This document shows, piece by piece, positions 21,997 to 24,278 of a stretch of DNA of 24,278 nucleotides. A program made the translations under genes and the position numbers. The DNA is from a virus. The stretch is from the IMG/VR virus record IMGVR_UViG_3300000576_000009, positions 13,358 through 37,635 of that record; one strand, given 5' to 3'. Every line of letters begins with the position of its first letter. Position 1 is the first letter of the stretch. The notes under the pieces were generated by a model. The model worked only from the letters and a program-made list of their open reading frames with translations. It did no database searches and was not told the DNA's origin.

Positions 21997-24278
21997 ATGG
22001 GTAAAAATTATAGGTTCACTACTAAAATTAATAGTGATAAACAGGTAAAATTAAATATAGAACAAGATTTCGACCAATTAGAAATACTATCTCTTAAATT
22101 AAGACAAGAAGATTTATATTCTAGATTTTGTGCTGATTACGGTGTTGTGGCAGGTAGAGTAATTGCTAACGGAGGTTTCGGTATTCCTAATGTTAATGTT
22201 TCGATATTCGTACCTTTAGATGAATTAGATGAAAATGACCCCATAATATCAACTTTATATCCATATAGCGACTTAACTATAAAAAATGAAGATGGGTATA
22301 GGTATAATTTATTACCTTACAAATCTGAATATAAAGGACATGTACCCACAGGTACATTCCCAGACAGAGAAGATGTTTTAAATAGGAGAGAGGTCTTATC
22401 AATATACGAAAAATACTATAAATATACTGCAAAAACTAACGAATCTGGTGATTTTATGATTGTCGGAGTTCCTTTAGGTAATCAAAAAATCGTTATGGAT
22501 TGTGACCTTTCCAATATAGGGGAATTTAGTCTAAGACCTGCTGATTTAATAAGAATGGGTATTGCTGTAGAATCCCAATTTGACGGAGAAAATTTTAAAT
22601 CTTCTGAAAATCTCGATAGTTTACCTCAAATAATAAACGATGTTAAAGATGTAGATATATCATCTTTTTGGGGACAAGAAGATTTGTGTGATGTAGGTAT
22701 AACTAGAGTAGATTTTGATTTAAGAGAATTAGGTATTGAAATAGAACCAACTTCAGTTTTTCTAGGTTCAATTTTCTCTACTGAAGATTCTGAATATTTA
22801 AGAAGAAATTGTAAAGCTAAATCAGATGCAGGTAACTTATGTCAAATGAGAACAAATCCTGGTAAAATACTAGCATTGAGACAAACAATAGATTTGGACG
22901 AAACAGGTTTTCCAATAATAGAAAGATATAATTTAGAAAATGATGGTAATATAATAGATGAAAATGGTGCTTGGGTAACTGAACTACCTATGAATTTAGA
23001 TTATGTTATAACTAACGAGTTCGGAGAACAAATATTATCTGACGACCCCTCTTTAGGTATTCCTACTAAAGCTAAATATAGATTTAGAATTAAATGGCAG
23101 AATGAATCGGATTTACAAGCAGACATTATGCGTGCTGATTATTTAGTGCCTAATATAAAAGAACATGGTTGGTCTTCAGACACTAATTTTACCCCTAATA
23201 GAAATTCTTCATACGCTTTTAGTTTAGATTGGAATGAATACGCAGACCCCCAAGCAGCGGTAAATTGTGAAGACACTTTTTACCAATTTTTATATAATAA
23301 AGTATATACTATAGCATCACATATTGATAGATTTAAATGGGGGGTTAATAGAGCTAGACATTTAGGTATAAAAGAGATTAATGATAGAAGTTGTAGTTCA
23401 GATATTAATAAACCTCCAGTCAACGAAGCTCAAAGAAATTTTGATTTTTTGGCTTTTTTAATGAATATTTTATTATTCATTGCGACACCTTTACTCACCA
23501 CTATCATACCAGTTTTACATGTATTAGCATTGTTATATCCAATAATTAGGTTTATCATAAATCTACTTTTAAAATTGATAAATGGTGTTATATATACTAT
23601 ATGTAAAGTTGTTAGAAGTATTAGACGTGCAATAGGTAAAAGTAGAAAACCTAGATGTAGTAAGAGTACGATAACTAATTTACCTAAAGAAAATCCTTTT
23701 AAAAGAATTAAATTACCTATGTTATCGTATCCGAATTGCGAAACATGTTCTTGCAATGAATCTGAAAACTTAGAACCAGATACTGAAAACGAAACAATAA
23801 AAAGTTTTGGTAGAATCGGAATAGAAACAAATACTATATTATTAAACGCATTTGAAACGGAATCTTATATTAATTATGACCCAACATGTAGTCAGTATGA
23901 TGATGATTCATCATTATTAACTATACAAACATCAGGTTCTGAAATATTCACTTTTGATGATAGTGGGGATGAAAATGTAGAATTTGGTGATTTTTTAAAA
24001 ATAAGTGCTAGAAGCCCTATTTTTATATATGATGAAAATTATGAAAATATTGATATTTACACACATAATAGACCTACACTACCCCAATTATTAAACCAAA
24101 TAAACCAACGAAGTAGATATTTTTATAATTTATCACCACAACCTCAAAATATTATAAAAACTACAGTTAAAAATGATGTTTTAGGTACTAGTAATTCGGA
24201 TAGTTTTACTGACTTACCTTTAATACTTATAGTTGACAAAGATTTATTTTCTGAAACTGAAAGAGGTGATATATTAAG
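21997..24278 (+). CDS. Large structural protein in gp7 position, with beta-sandwich domain and hydrophobic segment (right-truncated)
   Basis: The frame is open from ATG 21997 to the window end (760 codons, no stop), so the C-terminus is missing. Residues 45-74 (GVVAGRVIANGGFGIPNVNV then SIFVPL) and 149-170 (ESGDFMIVGVPLGNQKIVMD) are the two ends of a carboxypeptidase-regulatory/SpaA-like beta-sandwich, interrupted by about 75 residues. Residues 484-539 are strongly hydrophobic (FLAFLMNILLFIATPLLTTI onward to YTICKVV), enough for two or three membrane helices. They are followed by a basic stretch (RSIRRAIGKSRKPR) and a Cys cluster (C554; NCETCSC at 580-586). Position after gp25 and gp6 is that of T4 gp7, the wedge initiator (1032 aa), but no direct gp7 similarity is evident. 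A membrane segment in a baseplate protein is unexpected. The ATG and upstream box support the start. Confidence 0.7.
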   Translation, partial: MGKNYRFTTKINSDKQVKLNIEQDFDQLEILSLKLRQEDLYSRFCADYGVVAGRVIANGGFGIPNVNVSIFVPLDELDENDPIISTLYPYSDLTIKNEDGYRYNLLPYKSEYKGHVPTGTFPDREDVLNRREVLSIYEKYYKYTAKTNESGDFMIVGVPLGNQKIVMDCDLSNIGEFSLRPADLIRMGIAVESQFDGENFKSSENLDSLPQIINDVKDVDISSFWGQEDLCDVGITRVDFDLRELGIEIEPTSVFLGSIFSTEDSEYLRRNCKAKSDAGNLCQMRTNPGKILALRQTIDLDETGFPIIERYNLENDGNIIDENGAWVTELPMNLDYVITNEFGEQILSDDPSLGIPTKAKYRFRIKWQNESDLQADIMRADYLVPNIKEHGWSSDTNFTPNRNSSYAFSLDWNEYADPQAAVNCEDTFYQFLYNKVYTIASHIDRFKWGVNRARHLGIKEINDRSCSSDINKPPVNEAQRNFDFLAFLMNILLFIATPLLTTIIPVLHVLALLYPIIRFIINLLLKLINGVIYTICKVVRSIRRAIGKSRKPRCSKSTITNLPKENPFKRIKLPMLSYPNCETCSCNESENLEPDTENETIKSFGRIGIETNTILLNAFETESYINYDPTCSQYDDDSSLLTIQTSGSEIFTFDDSGDENVEFGDFLKISARSPIFIYDENYENIDIYTHNRPTLPQLLNQINQRSRYFYNLSPQPQNIIKTTVKNDVLGTSNSDSFTDLPLILIVDKDLFSETERGDIL

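Noticed and set aside
23430-23756. 108-aa minus-strand reading frame near the right end
   Set aside because: It overlaps the hydrophobic and Cys segments of the open + strand gene starting at 21997, which continues through the region without stops.

Overview
This window is a contiguous piece of a very AT-rich, T4-like contractile-tailed phage (myovirus) genome. Every supported gene is on the + strand, packed with 0-60 nt gaps or short overlaps. Recognisable T4-type genes are gp25, gp6, gp32, uvsX, rnh and gp41, with weaker matches to gp26 and gp53. The host is probably a member of Bacteroidota (Flavobacteriia-like). Almost no start codon has a Shine-Dalgarno sequence, leaders are A-rich, and the one clear host-type promoter is TTG-N19-TATATTTG, the Bacteroidota vegetative form (TTG ... 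TAnnTTTG). No tRNA, CRISPR array, integrase or insertion sequence was seen.

Layout. (1) 1-435: the C-terminal end of a phage homing-endonuclease-type protein, cut by the left edge. (2) 457-13548: tail and baseplate module. It holds a gp26-like tail/baseplate assembly protein whose 3' end overlaps a 51-codon ORF in the +1 frame with no usable start (a candidate programmed frameshift). Next come a putative tape measure (635 aa), a 1498-aa tail-tube-initiator-like protein with an inserted OmpA-like domain, a small LysM/gp53-like protein, and a 1793-aa hub-like protein. (3) 13565-14692: two small late genes of unknown function, one with a very acidic, coiled-coil product. (4) 14720-19608: a replication/recombination island bounded by strong intrinsic terminators and led by the host-type promoter: gp32, uvsX, rnh, an unknown gene, and gp41 helicase. 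(5) 19627-24278: the baseplate module resumes with gp25, gp6 and a large protein in the gp7 position, cut by the right edge, with a carboxypeptidase-regulatory-like domain and a long hydrophobic segment.

How it works together. The island supplies ssDNA coating (gp32), strand exchange (UvsX), 5' primer/flap removal (RNase H) and the replicative helicase (gp41). The rest builds the tail: assembly chaperone, tape measure, tube initiator, hub and wedge.

Regulation appears to separate the two sets. The island has a host-like promoter. Five structural transcription units instead share an AT-rich box, roughly CTATATTTATAATTAAAA, ending 4-9 nt before the start codon. This looks like a phage late promoter that would give nearly leaderless mRNAs. 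The most interesting observations are the gp26-like/+1 ORF overlap, this shared late box, the OmpA-like domain inside a tail protein, the bacterial-SSB-like DDDLPF tail on a gp32-type protein, and the hydrophobic segment plus Cys cluster in the last gene.
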